In this document: in pieces, positions 26,401-33,645 of the stretch
How the letters are laid out: each line of letters begins with the position of its first letter
Numbering within the stretch: position 1 is the first letter of the stretch
Assembly (NCBI GenBank): GCA_937988885.1
Contig: CALKHR010000104.1
Coordinates: 1 to 58,562 of the forward strand
Source of the DNA: an uncultured Roseiflexaceae bacterium
Lineage (GTDB): Bacteria; Chloroflexota; Chloroflexia; Chloroflexales; Roseiflexaceae
Direction: 5' to 3'
DNA: 58,562 bases
Notes under the pieces: generated by a model
What the model saw: only the letters and a program-made list of their open reading frames with translations
Database searches by the model: none
Told to the model about the DNA's origin: nothing
Made by a program: the position numbers and the translations under genes

Positions 26401-27445
26401 TGGCCTGTTTGTATATCAAGGCGCAACATTGGTCTGTTCACATGTCTACAGATTAACACTGGGATACTGTACACTCGATTCACCACCGTCTAACTGGTAT
26501 TACATCGATGTGATGAATTACGAATCTTCAACACCTGGAGGCGCTGATTTAGTTAGCTTTAACTACGCGGCCATTCTTGCGAACAATGATGGCAGTCTGA
26601 CGGTTAACGTGCCGAACGTCCACAGTGGTGGCGATCTCACAGTCACGCACCAGATCAACGTGCCCAGCAGTCAAATCGGCGATAGTTGGTACGGTGTGTA
26701 CGAGTTACGCGACACAAACACGAACACCATATTCGGACGCAACACGATCGACTTCCACCATACATTCGGCCCGCTCGATCAAGTCCAGCTTCTCGCTGGC
26801 AATCATCAGAGCACCGTGGTGGACACCGCGTTTGCGACCGACCTGCGGGTCAAACTCACCGATGATGCAGGCAACCCCTTGCCCAATGTGACAGTCACGT
26901 TTAGCGCGCCTAGCAGCGGTGCCAGCGCCAGCTTCCCCAACGGAGCGAGCGCGATCACCGGGGCGAACGGCGAGGCGAGCGTGCCCGTCAAAGCCAACAC
27001 TATCGCTGGTAGCTACAGCGTCACCGCCAGTGCAACTTACGCATCAGGAACACGTAGCGCGGCCTTTACGCTCACCAACCAGCCCGACGATCTGGCCATG
27101 CTCACAGCGACTGGTGGCAACAGCCAGAGCACGCTTGTGAACACCAATTTCGCCAGCCCGCTCAAGGTCAAGGCAGTTGACCAGTACAACAACCCGATCA
27201 GCGGGGTTACTGTCACGTTTAGCGCGCCCAGCAGCGGTGCCAGCGCCAGTTTCCCCAGCGGAGCGACCGCCACCACCAACGCGAACGGCGAGGCGAGCGT
27301 GACCGCCAAGGCCAACACTATCGCTGGTAGCTACAGCGTCACCGCCAGTGCGTCCGGCGCGTCGGGGTCGATCCAGGCCTCCTTTACGCTGAACAATACA
27401 CTATCGGAGACGTGGATCTACCTCCCATTCATCTCTAGGAACTAG
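23498..27445 (+). CDS. Secreted subtilisin-like (S8) protease with CHRD domain and two Ig repeats, copy 2
   Basis: This paralogue of the preceding gene has 1315 residues. Order: signal peptide, I9-like propeptide, CHRD-like domain ending HPNGEVGGLISG, S8 core with Asp299 (VLDSG), His377 (GHGSHTAS) and Ser704 (SGTSMASPH) at the same positions as copy 1, PA insert, Fn3-like and PPC-like regions, then two Big-1-type Ig repeats of about 106 residues instead of one. The oxyanion segment is the canonical SAGNNGP, whereas copy 1 has TADNSGP. The C-terminal tail is WIYLPFISRN. The extra Ig unit arose by internal duplication, for 41-bp identical stretches occur 318 bp apart (26993 and 27311). The catalytic domains have diverged far more than the N-termini, suggesting different substrate preference. 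Confidence 0.92.
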   Translation: MLHVTPRLWSILLIIVMLVVGTSAPMQAQAETPALPTPPEKTVRFHSDVDDSTVSTYIVQLVGEPLVDIAAQLAKSSRSPKLNFANSTVQRYRSRLDSQRHAALQAIQREIKHAPRVKAIYDTAFNGVALELTAAEAKQIANLPNVLMVEQEQSYELTTDAGPAWIEADQIHDGSAVGVFAATLLGDNLSPAVSSSLTGRGLFSFDSSRAYLSYRVELSSTSQSAAIINTATQTQVAALTSSDGGKTYAGTIVLTSSQVDLLRNDSLSVLVKTSTHPNGEVGGLISGYKGEGVVIGVLDSGINSRHPSFAEVGGDGYRHLNPRGQGTFLGVCDPSNEYYSSQFQCNNKLIGAWTFPETSVISNSYTNEPSPEDDTGHGSHTASIAAGNILTNMPYNGINLNISGIAPHANIIVYDVCGFLDNGVYTDYCHNTAILAALDQAIEDQVDVINYSIGGGTEPWRDPIELAFLNARKAGIVVSTSAGNNGPTASTVEHLGPWHLSTAAIEHNRLYSKQLTALTASSGTLPDIRGLGYSTSLPNDTQLLYAGTLGNPLCGPFDPLLHSQINGKIVICDEGSYDRFVKASNVQAAGGAGFVLANNASSGDSLVADSYPLPGINISYTDGQTLKNWLANVTGPATARISETTTVIDPNSVERIADFSSRGPAPTIFANIIKPNLAAPGVDVFAAYFNNGNPSSIAMLSGTSMASPHTAGAALLLKGLHPDWTPGEIQSALMTTAYTTLLKEDGSTPATPFDVDSGRIEVAKAALAGLVMDETYDNFVAANPELQGDLTSLNLPSMANVKCIGFCSWTRTFRNTLNVPVTWTASYQEGSLSASPSTFTIPAGGTQTVTFTMDATSKPLNTYSFNRVTFTNEDRLAPDVSLPVAIKTTSSDLPKHFNYQHNTNTFTVNERVRTVAANSIVAQTYSLQKGTRVQAMVNEREFHRIILSIPANTQRLVVDIRSTTSPLVGLFVYQGATLVCSHVYRLTLGYCTLDSPPSNWYYIDVMNYESSTPGGADLVSFNYAAILANNDGSLTVNVPNVHSGGDLTVTHQINVPSSQIGDSWYGVYELRDTNTNTIFGRNTIDFHHTFGPLDQVQLLAGNHQSTVVDTAFATDLRVKLTDDAGNPLPNVTVTFSAPSSGASASFPNGASAITGANGEASVPVKANTIAGSYSVTASATYASGTRSAAFTLTNQPDDLAMLTATGGNSQSTLVNTNFASPLKVKAVDQYNNPISGVTVTFSAPSSGASASFPSGATATTNANGEASVTAKANTIAGSYSVTASASGASGSIQASFTLNNTLSETWIYLPFISRN
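23720..24114 (+). repeat. 395-bp exact direct repeat, copy 2
   Basis: Partner of 19774-20168, with identical sequence and the same reading frame and residue positions in the second subtilase. Confidence 0.95.
26993..27351 (+). repeat. Internal Ig-domain duplication in subtilase 2
   Basis: A 41-bp segment at 26993-27033 recurs exactly at 27311-27351, within two homologous 318-bp units that each encode one Big-1-like domain (both contain VTFSAPSSGASASFP). Copy 1 of the protease has a single unit. Confidence 0.85.
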
Positions 27446-27518
27446 CTCCTCGGTCAACCATACACTCGTATACACGGACCCGCAAGCAATCAACGCTGCT
27501 TGCGGGTCTACGATTCGC
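27439..27518 (+). repeat. 80-bp exact repeat at the 3' end of the subtilase genes, copy 2
   Basis: It is identical to 23175-23254 and includes the perfect 12-bp hairpin at 27477-27508 (stems 27477-27488 and 27497-27508), the probable transcript end. Confidence 0.95.
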
Positions 27519-27580
27519 CTACGTTTCTTGTGATATACTTCACATGTTACGTGTAGGCATCCAACGATTGTAAGGCTTCT

Positions 27581-28168
27581 ATGCCCGACCATTATCTGAT
27601 CATCGATCTCGAAGCAACCTGTTGCGACCGCAAGAGCATCCCGGATGACGAGCGTGAAATCATCGAGATCGGTGCGGTGATGGTTGAATCTGCCACCTTC
27701 ACGCTGGTCGATCAGTTTCAGAGCTTCGTACAAGCGGTGCGACACCCGTTCCTGACCGCATTCTGCAGTAGGCTCACCGGCATACAGCAACACGATCTCG
27801 ATGACGCGCCGCGCTTTCCCGCCGTCATCAGCGCGTTCGCACAGTGGCTCGCTACGTACCCATCGTTTGTGTTCGGCTCGTGGGGCAGTTTCGATCAACG
27901 CCAACTCGCGCACGATTGCGCCTTCCACCAGATCAGCAACCCAATCGATGCGCCCTACCTGAATCTACGGCAAGCTTTCATCAATCAGCAAGGCACCCGC
28001 AAAGGACTAGGGCTGCGCGAAGCGCTCCGTCTTGCAGGGCTCGACTTTGAGGGGCACCACCACCGCGGCCTCGATGATGCCCGCAACATCAGCCGATTAC
28101 TGCCATTTTGTCTGGGACAACAAACCTTGGCGGGCACAGCGAAGAGACAATCGTACAACGCAACCTAA
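27581..28168 (+). CDS. DEDD-type 3'-5' exonuclease (ERI-1/KapD-like)
   Basis: This single-domain exonuclease of the DnaQ/RNase T superfamily has 195 residues. ExoI is YLIIDLEATCCD (Asp9, Glu11), ExoII is GSWGSFDQRQLAHDC, and ExoIII is HHRGLDDARNISRLL with the His and Asp of the DEDDh type. The opening DLEATCC and REIIEIGAVMV resemble ERI-1/KapD exonucleases rather than polymerase III epsilon. It is likely to trim RNA or single-stranded DNA. It is monocistronic, after the terminator hairpin of the second protease. Confidence 0.87.
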   Translation: MPDHYLIIDLEATCCDRKSIPDDEREIIEIGAVMVESATFTLVDQFQSFVQAVRHPFLTAFCSRLTGIQQHDLDDAPRFPAVISAFAQWLATYPSFVFGSWGSFDQRQLAHDCAFHQISNPIDAPYLNLRQAFINQQGTRKGLGLREALRLAGLDFEGHHHRGLDDARNISRLLPFCLGQQTLAGTAKRQSYNAT

Positions 28169-28373
28169 GCCGTACTAACTTCGTAAAGTAACTGCAATCT
28201 TGGAACACACCGCTCCTTGTTATACTCTTGATTATGCGCGACGATGTTGCATCTCGCGAACAGCAGAGTAGCAAGGGTCGTTGCATACGAGGCTCTCAGA
28301 TCCATCGCTACATTGGGAACGTTCTCACAGAAGCAGTGGATTCAACCACCAATCAATCTAAGGAGCCACTCTC
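28169..28373 (+). promoter_or_regulatory. Leader and possible promoter of the small protein gene
   Basis: TATACT at 28220-28225 is a plausible -10 box, without a clear -35 at 16-18 bp. AAGGAG at 28360-28365 is a strong ribosome site for ATG 28374. No gene is supported in between. Confidence 0.35.
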
Positions 28374-28571
28374 ATGAAAAAAGCCGGGAAACAAAGTAGC
28401 AATGCTGCTGATGGCGCCGCAGCGCGCTTCAGCCAGGGGATTGTCTACTCGAACGAGGATCTGTGGAAAGATGACCTGGAGAGCGAACAACCCGTAAAAA
28501 GCAAAGCTCAACCTTCATCGGAAAGCACGGGAACCACGCAGCGCAGACGGCCTCGCAAAAACAAAACGTAA
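28374..28571 (+). CDS. Small hydrophilic protein of unknown function
   Basis: This 65-residue protein is fully hydrophilic. It begins MKKAGKQ, has a central segment ARFSQGIVYSNEDLWKDDLE and a strongly basic C-terminus (RRRPRKNKT). AAGGAG 8 nt upstream and a clean downstream terminator show it is a real gene despite its size. It has no recognised family, signal peptide or metal motif. The basic tail could bind nucleic acid. It precedes the C11 protease gene but is separated from it by the terminator. Confidence 0.65.
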   Translation: MKKAGKQSSNAADGAAARFSQGIVYSNEDLWKDDLESEQPVKSKAQPSSESTGTTQRRRPRKNKT

Positions 28572-28594
28572 TTCAGAACAGAAGGGACCAGCAG

Positions 28595-28627
28595 CGGGCT
28601 TCCACCGTCAGGAAGCCCGTCTATTTA
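28595..28627 (+). terminator. Rho-independent terminator
   Basis: CGGGCTTCC (28595-28603) pairs with GGAAGCCCG (28611-28619) and is followed by TCTATTTA. It ends the small-protein transcript. Confidence 0.75.
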
Positions 28628-28645
28628 TCATACGGGAGCTTATCA

Positions 28646-30889
28646 ATGCAGCCAGTAGAGCGTCTTCGGCGACATCTATTATCCTTCCTCATTTTATGCT
28701 TATTATCAACCTTCCTCGTCGCCTGTCTCGATGATGATGACGTTTCTGATGAAGATTCTTCCGGCTATGCTCCTGTCTCCGGAGCACCGCCAACACCCCG
28801 CCCGGCCCGCCCCGATGTCTCACGCGACGATCAAACTTGGCTTGTGATGATCTATAGCAACGCCGACGATGAGGTCCTCGAAGAAGATATGCTGATCGAT
28901 ATCAACGAGGCTGAGTTGGTCGGTTCCAGCGAGCGCGTCACCATCGTCGCCCAGGTCGATCGCTACGAGGGTGGCTACGATGGCGATGGTGATTGGTCGA
29001 CCGCCAAACGCTTCCTGATTCAGCAGGACTTCGACCTCGATCATATCAATTCAGAAGAGCTCATGGATCTAGGCGAAGTGAATATGGCCGATGGCGAAAC
29101 CTTGGTCGATTTCGTGTCGTGGGCCGCGAGGGAATACCCCGCCGACAACTATGTGCTGATTATGTCGGATCACGGCGCAGGTTGGCCCGGCGGTTGGAAC
29201 GACTCCGATTCCGGCGGAGATGGCCCCCACGATATCGCGCTGGCCGAAGAGTTCGGCGATATGCTGTTCCTGATGGAGCTCGGCGATGCGCTTGAGAAGA
29301 TCATCGCGACCACAGCGATCGATCAGTTCGAGTTGATCGGCTTCGACGCCTGCTTGATGAGCTCGATCGAGGTGTACACCGAGCTAGCGCCCTACGCCCG
29401 CTACGCCGTCGCCTCCCAAGAGGTGGAGCCGTCGCTGGGTTGGGCCTACGCATCGTTCCTGGCCCACCTGACCGATAACCCCGAGATCGATGGCGGCCAA
29501 CTGGCCTATGCGATCGTCAAAAGCTACATCGATCAGGACCAACTGATCATCGACGATGCAGCGCGCAAAAAGTACATCGAACGCGCCTACGAGTTCTCCG
29601 GCGATGCCGAGGAGATCTCCGCCGAGGAGATCGCCGCCGAGGAGAGCAAGACCATTACGCTTACCAGTGTGAACCTGAGCGAGGTGCCCAACGTCCTCAA
29701 CTCGCTCAATAAGCTCGCCGTCCTGATGGCCGATAGCGAGCAGAAGTCGGTCGCTGCCGCGCGCCGCTACGCGCAAGCCTTCGAGACCGTCTTCGACGAA
29801 GATCAGCCCAAGCCCTACATCGACATGGGCAGCTTCGCACAGTTGCTCAAACGGAAGGCAGAAGATGAGAAGATCAGTGCCGCCGTCGACGAACTGCTCG
29901 CATCGATCCAGCGAGCGGTGATCGCTGAGAAGCACGGCTCCGAGAAGAAAGGCGCGACTGGTATCTCGATCTACTTCCCGAACTCCAAGTTGTACAAAGA
30001 CAAGGTCGCGGGAGCGAAATCGTACACCACCGTCTCCGAAGCCTTCGCCTTGCACTCGCTGTGGGACGACTTCTTGGCCTTCCACTATGCCAAACAGCCG
30101 ATGCCCGATTTGGCCTCGGTCAAGCCGCCCGTCCTGCCGGACCTCGATGCCGTAGCCGCGCCCGCTGCGGAGCCGATTACGATCGCGCCGATTCAGGTGA
30201 GCAGCGACTCCTTCGATCCCAATAACGACGAGACGATCACGCTCAGCACCACAATCCAGGGCGACAATATCAGCTACGTCTACCTGTTCGTCGGACAGAT
30301 CGACCACGACGATGACACCATCCGCATGATCGATGTGGACTTCATCGACGCCGAGGAGACGAAAGAAGTTGATGGCGTCTTTTACCCCGATTGGGGCAGC
30401 GAGCCGATCGACATTGAGTTTGAGTGGGATGGTTGGGCGTTCGGCATCAGCGATGGCACCGATACGCACATGGCCATGCTGTTCCCGCAGGACTTCGGCT
30501 CTAGCCCCGAGAGCGCGATCTACTCCGTCGATGGCATCTACACCAGTGCCAAGAGCAAGAAGGAACGTTGGGCATCGCTGCTGTTCCAAGATGGCGAACT
30601 CATCCAGGTGCTCGCCTACCGAGATGAGAATGCCAGCGGCTCGCTCAGCGAACTCAAGCCCAAAAAAGGCGATACCTTCACCATCTACGACGACTGGATC
30701 GAGGATAGCAGCCAACTCAGCGAGACAGTCAGCACCTTCGTGACCGAAAGCGAGACGCTCACCTTCGGCACTGCCAACTTCACTTGGGAGGATGTGATGG
30801 TGCCCAGTGGCGATTACTTGGTGGGCTTCATCGCCGAGGACTACGACGGCAATTGGTACGTGTCGCACACTACGGTAACCGTCGAATAG
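28646..30889 (+). CDS. Clostripain-family (C11) cysteine protease lipoprotein
   Basis: This 747-residue exported protease has a signal peptide ending in the lipobox LVAC (Cys at about 27), followed by an Asp-rich linker. The caspase-fold domain opens with WLVMIYSNADDEVLEEDMLID; the catalytic His176 is in IMSDHGAGW and Cys236 in GFDACLMSS. C11 enzymes usually cut after Arg or Lys and self-activate. After about residue 510 the protein changes to a beta-rich domain starting ITIAPIQVSSDSFDPNND, probably a binding module. The protein is acidic throughout. It is a single gene with its own terminator. Confidence 0.88.
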   Translation: MQPVERLRRHLLSFLILCLLSTFLVACLDDDDVSDEDSSGYAPVSGAPPTPRPARPDVSRDDQTWLVMIYSNADDEVLEEDMLIDINEAELVGSSERVTIVAQVDRYEGGYDGDGDWSTAKRFLIQQDFDLDHINSEELMDLGEVNMADGETLVDFVSWAAREYPADNYVLIMSDHGAGWPGGWNDSDSGGDGPHDIALAEEFGDMLFLMELGDALEKIIATTAIDQFELIGFDACLMSSIEVYTELAPYARYAVASQEVEPSLGWAYASFLAHLTDNPEIDGGQLAYAIVKSYIDQDQLIIDDAARKKYIERAYEFSGDAEEISAEEIAAEESKTITLTSVNLSEVPNVLNSLNKLAVLMADSEQKSVAAARRYAQAFETVFDEDQPKPYIDMGSFAQLLKRKAEDEKISAAVDELLASIQRAVIAEKHGSEKKGATGISIYFPNSKLYKDKVAGAKSYTTVSEAFALHSLWDDFLAFHYAKQPMPDLASVKPPVLPDLDAVAAPAAEPITIAPIQVSSDSFDPNNDETITLSTTIQGDNISYVYLFVGQIDHDDDTIRMIDVDFIDAEETKEVDGVFYPDWGSEPIDIEFEWDGWAFGISDGTDTHMAMLFPQDFGSSPESAIYSVDGIYTSAKSKKERWASLLFQDGELIQVLAYRDENASGSLSELKPKKGDTFTIYDDWIEDSSQLSETVSTFVTESETLTFGTANFTWEDVMVPSGDYLVGFIAEDYDGNWYVSHTTVTVE

Positions 30890-30913
30890 ACTCACACGCT
30901 CATACACAAACCA

Positions 30914-30950
30914 CGGCCACGAAGGGATGATCCCTTCGTGGCCGCTTTTC
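30914..30950 (+). terminator. Strong Rho-independent terminator
   Basis: A perfect 14-bp stem (30914-30927 with 30931-30944, CGGCCACGAAGGGA and its complement) has a 3-nt loop and is followed by CTTTTC. It ends the C11 protease transcript. Confidence 0.9.
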
Positions 30951-31254
30951 ATCCTCAAAAATAGCTATCAGAACAAAAGAAATATCCAAACCGGATAAAC
31001 GTAAGGGAAAAGACTCATCTGTCGAACGATGTGCTTCAACGATCCAATTGCTCTCAACATTTCCCCAAAAAATTTGTGATGTGATCTCCTCAACATCACA
31101 GCGTCTCGATCTCACAACAACCCGAAGCATCTTATTCATAAAATGATAAACCAAACCAAAAGTAAAAACATCCTTCAAAAGTATCTTTTTTCTAAATGAT
31201 TTGAATGTTATATTCCAGTTGCCGTATTTCCCTTTCTGATGCGAAGGAGCAAAC
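30951..31254. other. AT-rich intergenic region
   Basis: No credible gene: the minus-strand frame across 30900-31439 has no ribosome site and atypical composition. The stretch probably carries the promoter of the small membrane protein; GAAGGAG just before 31255 is its ribosome site. Confidence 0.5.
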
Positions 31255-31689
31255 ATGATCCGAGAGGAAAACAACACAGAACAAGCAGGAACAGGGTTCG
31301 ACACGGGGATAATGGTTCGAGGGGTGTTAGCTCCTTTAATCGTGTGGGGCGTAGTTGTCGGATTAGCCAGTTGGTCGGGCACGCCAGGTGTTGCGTGTGC
31401 CACTCCAATAGCATGGCTTATTGGTCTATGGGTGGGCAACTATGTTGCAGCACGGTCGCGCAGCCACCCATCACGCCGCCGGATCGAAGCACTCATTAGC
31501 GGAGGTGTCCTCGGTTTCCTGATGGGTGTGCTGTTCTACGTGGTAAGCACCCTCGCGATGCCTGTCCGCCCCGAGGAGGAGCAGCGGGCACTGTACATCA
31601 GCTTGGGTATTATCATCTTCGGTACGATCATCACGGCTCTTCTCAGCCTCATGACCGCCTCAGCTCGCAGCCGCCGAGCATCTTCCTAA
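31255..31689 (+). CDS. Small membrane protein of unknown function
   Basis: This 144-residue protein has a hydrophilic N-terminus, then four predicted helices: MVRGVLAPLIVWGVVVGLAS, VACATPIAWLIGLWVGNYVA, ISGGVLGFLMGVLFYVV and YISLGIIIFGTIITALLSLM. Arg-rich segments between helices two and three and at the end (ARSRRASS) indicate cytoplasmic loops. GAAGGAG lies about 6 nt before the ATG. No family is recognised, and no neighbour suggests a job. Confidence 0.7.
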   Translation: MIREENNTEQAGTGFDTGIMVRGVLAPLIVWGVVVGLASWSGTPGVACATPIAWLIGLWVGNYVAARSRSHPSRRRIEALISGGVLGFLMGVLFYVVSTLAMPVRPEEEQRALYISLGIIIFGTIITALLSLMTASARSRRASS

Positions 31690-31848
31690 CTCACATGCAC
31701 TACGGAGCGCACATCCAAAGTGGTGTGCGCTCAATCCGATGATCAGCGATGGTGATGCGCAGGCGCCGCGCGTTGTAGCAACCATCGGCAAATATGGTAC
31801 GATTACCCAACCCTCAAGTCCACGCGATCAAGGAAAGGGATCGAGACC

Positions 31849-32868
31849 ATGAAAGTCCTGTTCATCGGAGGAACTGGCATTATCAGCACGGCCTGCACGC
31901 GCCTGGCTGTCGAACGCGGCATCGACCTGTACCTGCTCAATCGTGGCACACACCCGCTGCCACCCGGCACCACCGGCCTTCAAGCCGATATTCGCGACCC
32001 CCAAGCAACCGCCCGCGCCCTCGCCGACCATCACTTCGATGCAGTCGTCAACTGGATCGCCTTCAAACCCGAGGATGTCGAGCGCGACATCGAGCTGTTC
32101 AGCGGGCGCACCGACCAGTACATCTTCATCAGTTCGGCGAGCGCCTACCAGAAGCCGGTCGGCCACTACCTCATCCGCGAGGATACGCCGCTGGCTAACC
32201 CGTTCTGGGACTACTCGCGCAACAAGATCGCCTGCGAAGAGCGCCTGATGCAAGCTTACCGCGAGCACGGCTTCCCTTTCACCGTGGTGCGGCCCTCGCT
32301 CACCTACGGCGACACGCAGATCCCGCTGATCACCAATAGCTGGCAACTGCCCTACACCATCATCGCCCGTATGAAGCAGGGCAAACCGCTGATCGTGCCC
32401 GGCGACGGCACCTCGCTCTGGACGATCACCCACAACAGCGATTTCGCCAAGGGGCTGGTGGGGCTGCTGGGCCACCGCCAAGCGATCGGCCACGCCTTCC
32501 ACATCACCTCCGACGAATCGCTCACCTGGGACCAGATCTACACGATCGTCGCGGAGGCGGTCGGCGTGAAACCGAACATCATCCACATCGCCTCCGATTT
32601 CATCGTCGCCTGCATGCCCGAGATGCTGGGCAGCTTGGTGGGCGATAAGTCGGTCAGCGTGGTGTTCGACAACACCAAGATCAAGCGGTTCGTGCCGGAC
32701 TACTGCGCAACCGTGCCGTTCGCGCAGGGCATCCGCCGCAGCATCGCCTGGTTCGAAGCAGATCCGGCCCGCCAACAGATCGACCACGCCCTCGAACAGC
32801 GCTGGGATCGCCTGATCGAGCTATACCAACAGGCGCTCGACCACGCCAAGGCACAGTTCGCTTCGTAG
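31849..32868 (+). CDS. NAD-dependent epimerase/dehydratase family protein
   Basis: This atypical extended SDR has 339 residues. The nucleotide motif FIGGTGIISTACTRLAVERG is at the N-terminus, IFISSASAYQKP supplies the Ser, and DYSRNKIACEERL supplies the YxxxK pair. Later, VVRPSLTYGDTQIPL and GHAFHITSDESLTWDQIY match the sugar-nucleotide-epimerase / CSP41-like group found widely in Chloroflexota and plants. The substrate is unknown. It is monocistronic. Confidence 0.87.
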   Translation: MKVLFIGGTGIISTACTRLAVERGIDLYLLNRGTHPLPPGTTGLQADIRDPQATARALADHHFDAVVNWIAFKPEDVERDIELFSGRTDQYIFISSASAYQKPVGHYLIREDTPLANPFWDYSRNKIACEERLMQAYREHGFPFTVVRPSLTYGDTQIPLITNSWQLPYTIIARMKQGKPLIVPGDGTSLWTITHNSDFAKGLVGLLGHRQAIGHAFHITSDESLTWDQIYTIVAEAVGVKPNIIHIASDFIVACMPEMLGSLVGDKSVSVVFDNTKIKRFVPDYCATVPFAQGIRRSIAWFEADPARQQIDHALEQRWDRLIELYQQALDHAKAQFAS

Positions 32869-33598
32869 GGTTGCGGATGAATGAATGCGGGGCGGCGAGC
32901 AGTTACGCTCATCGCCCCGTGCACTGTGAAGGTGTAGCTCTGCATCCTTGTGAGGCGCAGGCCGTAGGTCATCGTGGGCATGCGCCGCCTGCGCCCAATA
33001 CAACTCCAGCGCCCTTTTCCCCCACCCAACACACCGCCTGTAACGCCACAACAAGTGCTACAACAATTGGCACAAACCACGATGATCCCTACACCCTCCG
33101 GTGATCCACAACAGGTGTAGCGGTCCCTTCGCAGGGTGTAGGCCACCTAACGAGCATCAATAGATTGCGCTTCTGCAAGCCTAATCTGTCACACATCCGC
33201 AGCTTTGATCGATTCAACCGCGCACCATCATACGGATCATCTCAGGGTGACGGCGAATCATCTAGCATATCAGACACACGAGCGATGATGAGATCAGCCC
33301 CATGCGTTATTCTACTAACAACGAGTGCTGCTGATGTAACGCAAACAACAGGTTACGAAGCGAAGGCACCTAGTCATAGATGATACGCTTGTCGATATGC
33401 GACGAGCCTTAATACACGATAAATCGGGCATTGGCAGCAGTAACACCACAATGCTGCTGCCGCTGAAAACCCTCACATCGAGTGCTCGGGCACCGCGCCA
33501 GTGTTCGGCACCTAGTCATAGATGGGCTCACGTGTTGGATCGAACGTCATAGTCACGTATGTCGGGCCTCGTTAGCTCATAAACCAGGTATGAGAAAG
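32869..33598. other. Long gene-free region with repeats and hairpins
   Basis: About 730 bp without a credible gene. It contains inverted repeats GGCGCAGGC/GCCTGCGCC (32954-32962 and 32987-32995), CCTACACCCT/AGGGTGTAGG (33088-33097 and 33133-33142) and GGCAGCAG/CTGCTGCC (33433-33440 and 33454-33461), plus an 18-bp direct repeat. It may be a decayed gene or repeat-derived DNA. Confidence 0.5.
33365..33524. repeat. 18-bp direct repeat pair
   Basis: GGCACCTAGTCATAGATG is found at 33365-33382 and 33507-33524, 142 bp apart. The sequence following each copy is loosely similar, suggesting an old tandem duplication. Confidence 0.7.
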
Positions 33599-33640
33599 CA
33601 AGAGCATGGCGGTCTTGATGACCACCGTGCTCTTTTGTTT
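33599..33640. terminator. Hairpin terminator at the end of the MFS gene
   Basis: The arm 33601-33614 pairs with 33620-33633 over 14 bp, two pairs being G-T, around a 5-nt loop. A T-run follows on the plus strand and a weaker one on the minus strand. It most likely ends the minus-strand MFS transcript and may act in both directions. Confidence 0.65.
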
Positions 33641-33645
33641 GTGCG

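Noticed and set aside
29384..30958. Long minus-strand frame (524 codons) opposite the C11 protease
   Set aside because: It mirrors the codon bias of the real gene, has no ribosome site, and the plus-strand protein has intact catalytic motifs.
30900..31439. 179-codon minus-strand frame over an AT-rich spacer
   Set aside because: It runs through a terminator and antisense to the small membrane protein; no start signals.
33165..33383. 72-codon frame in the gene-free zone
   Set aside because: It includes one copy of the direct repeat and has no ribosome site or family resemblance.
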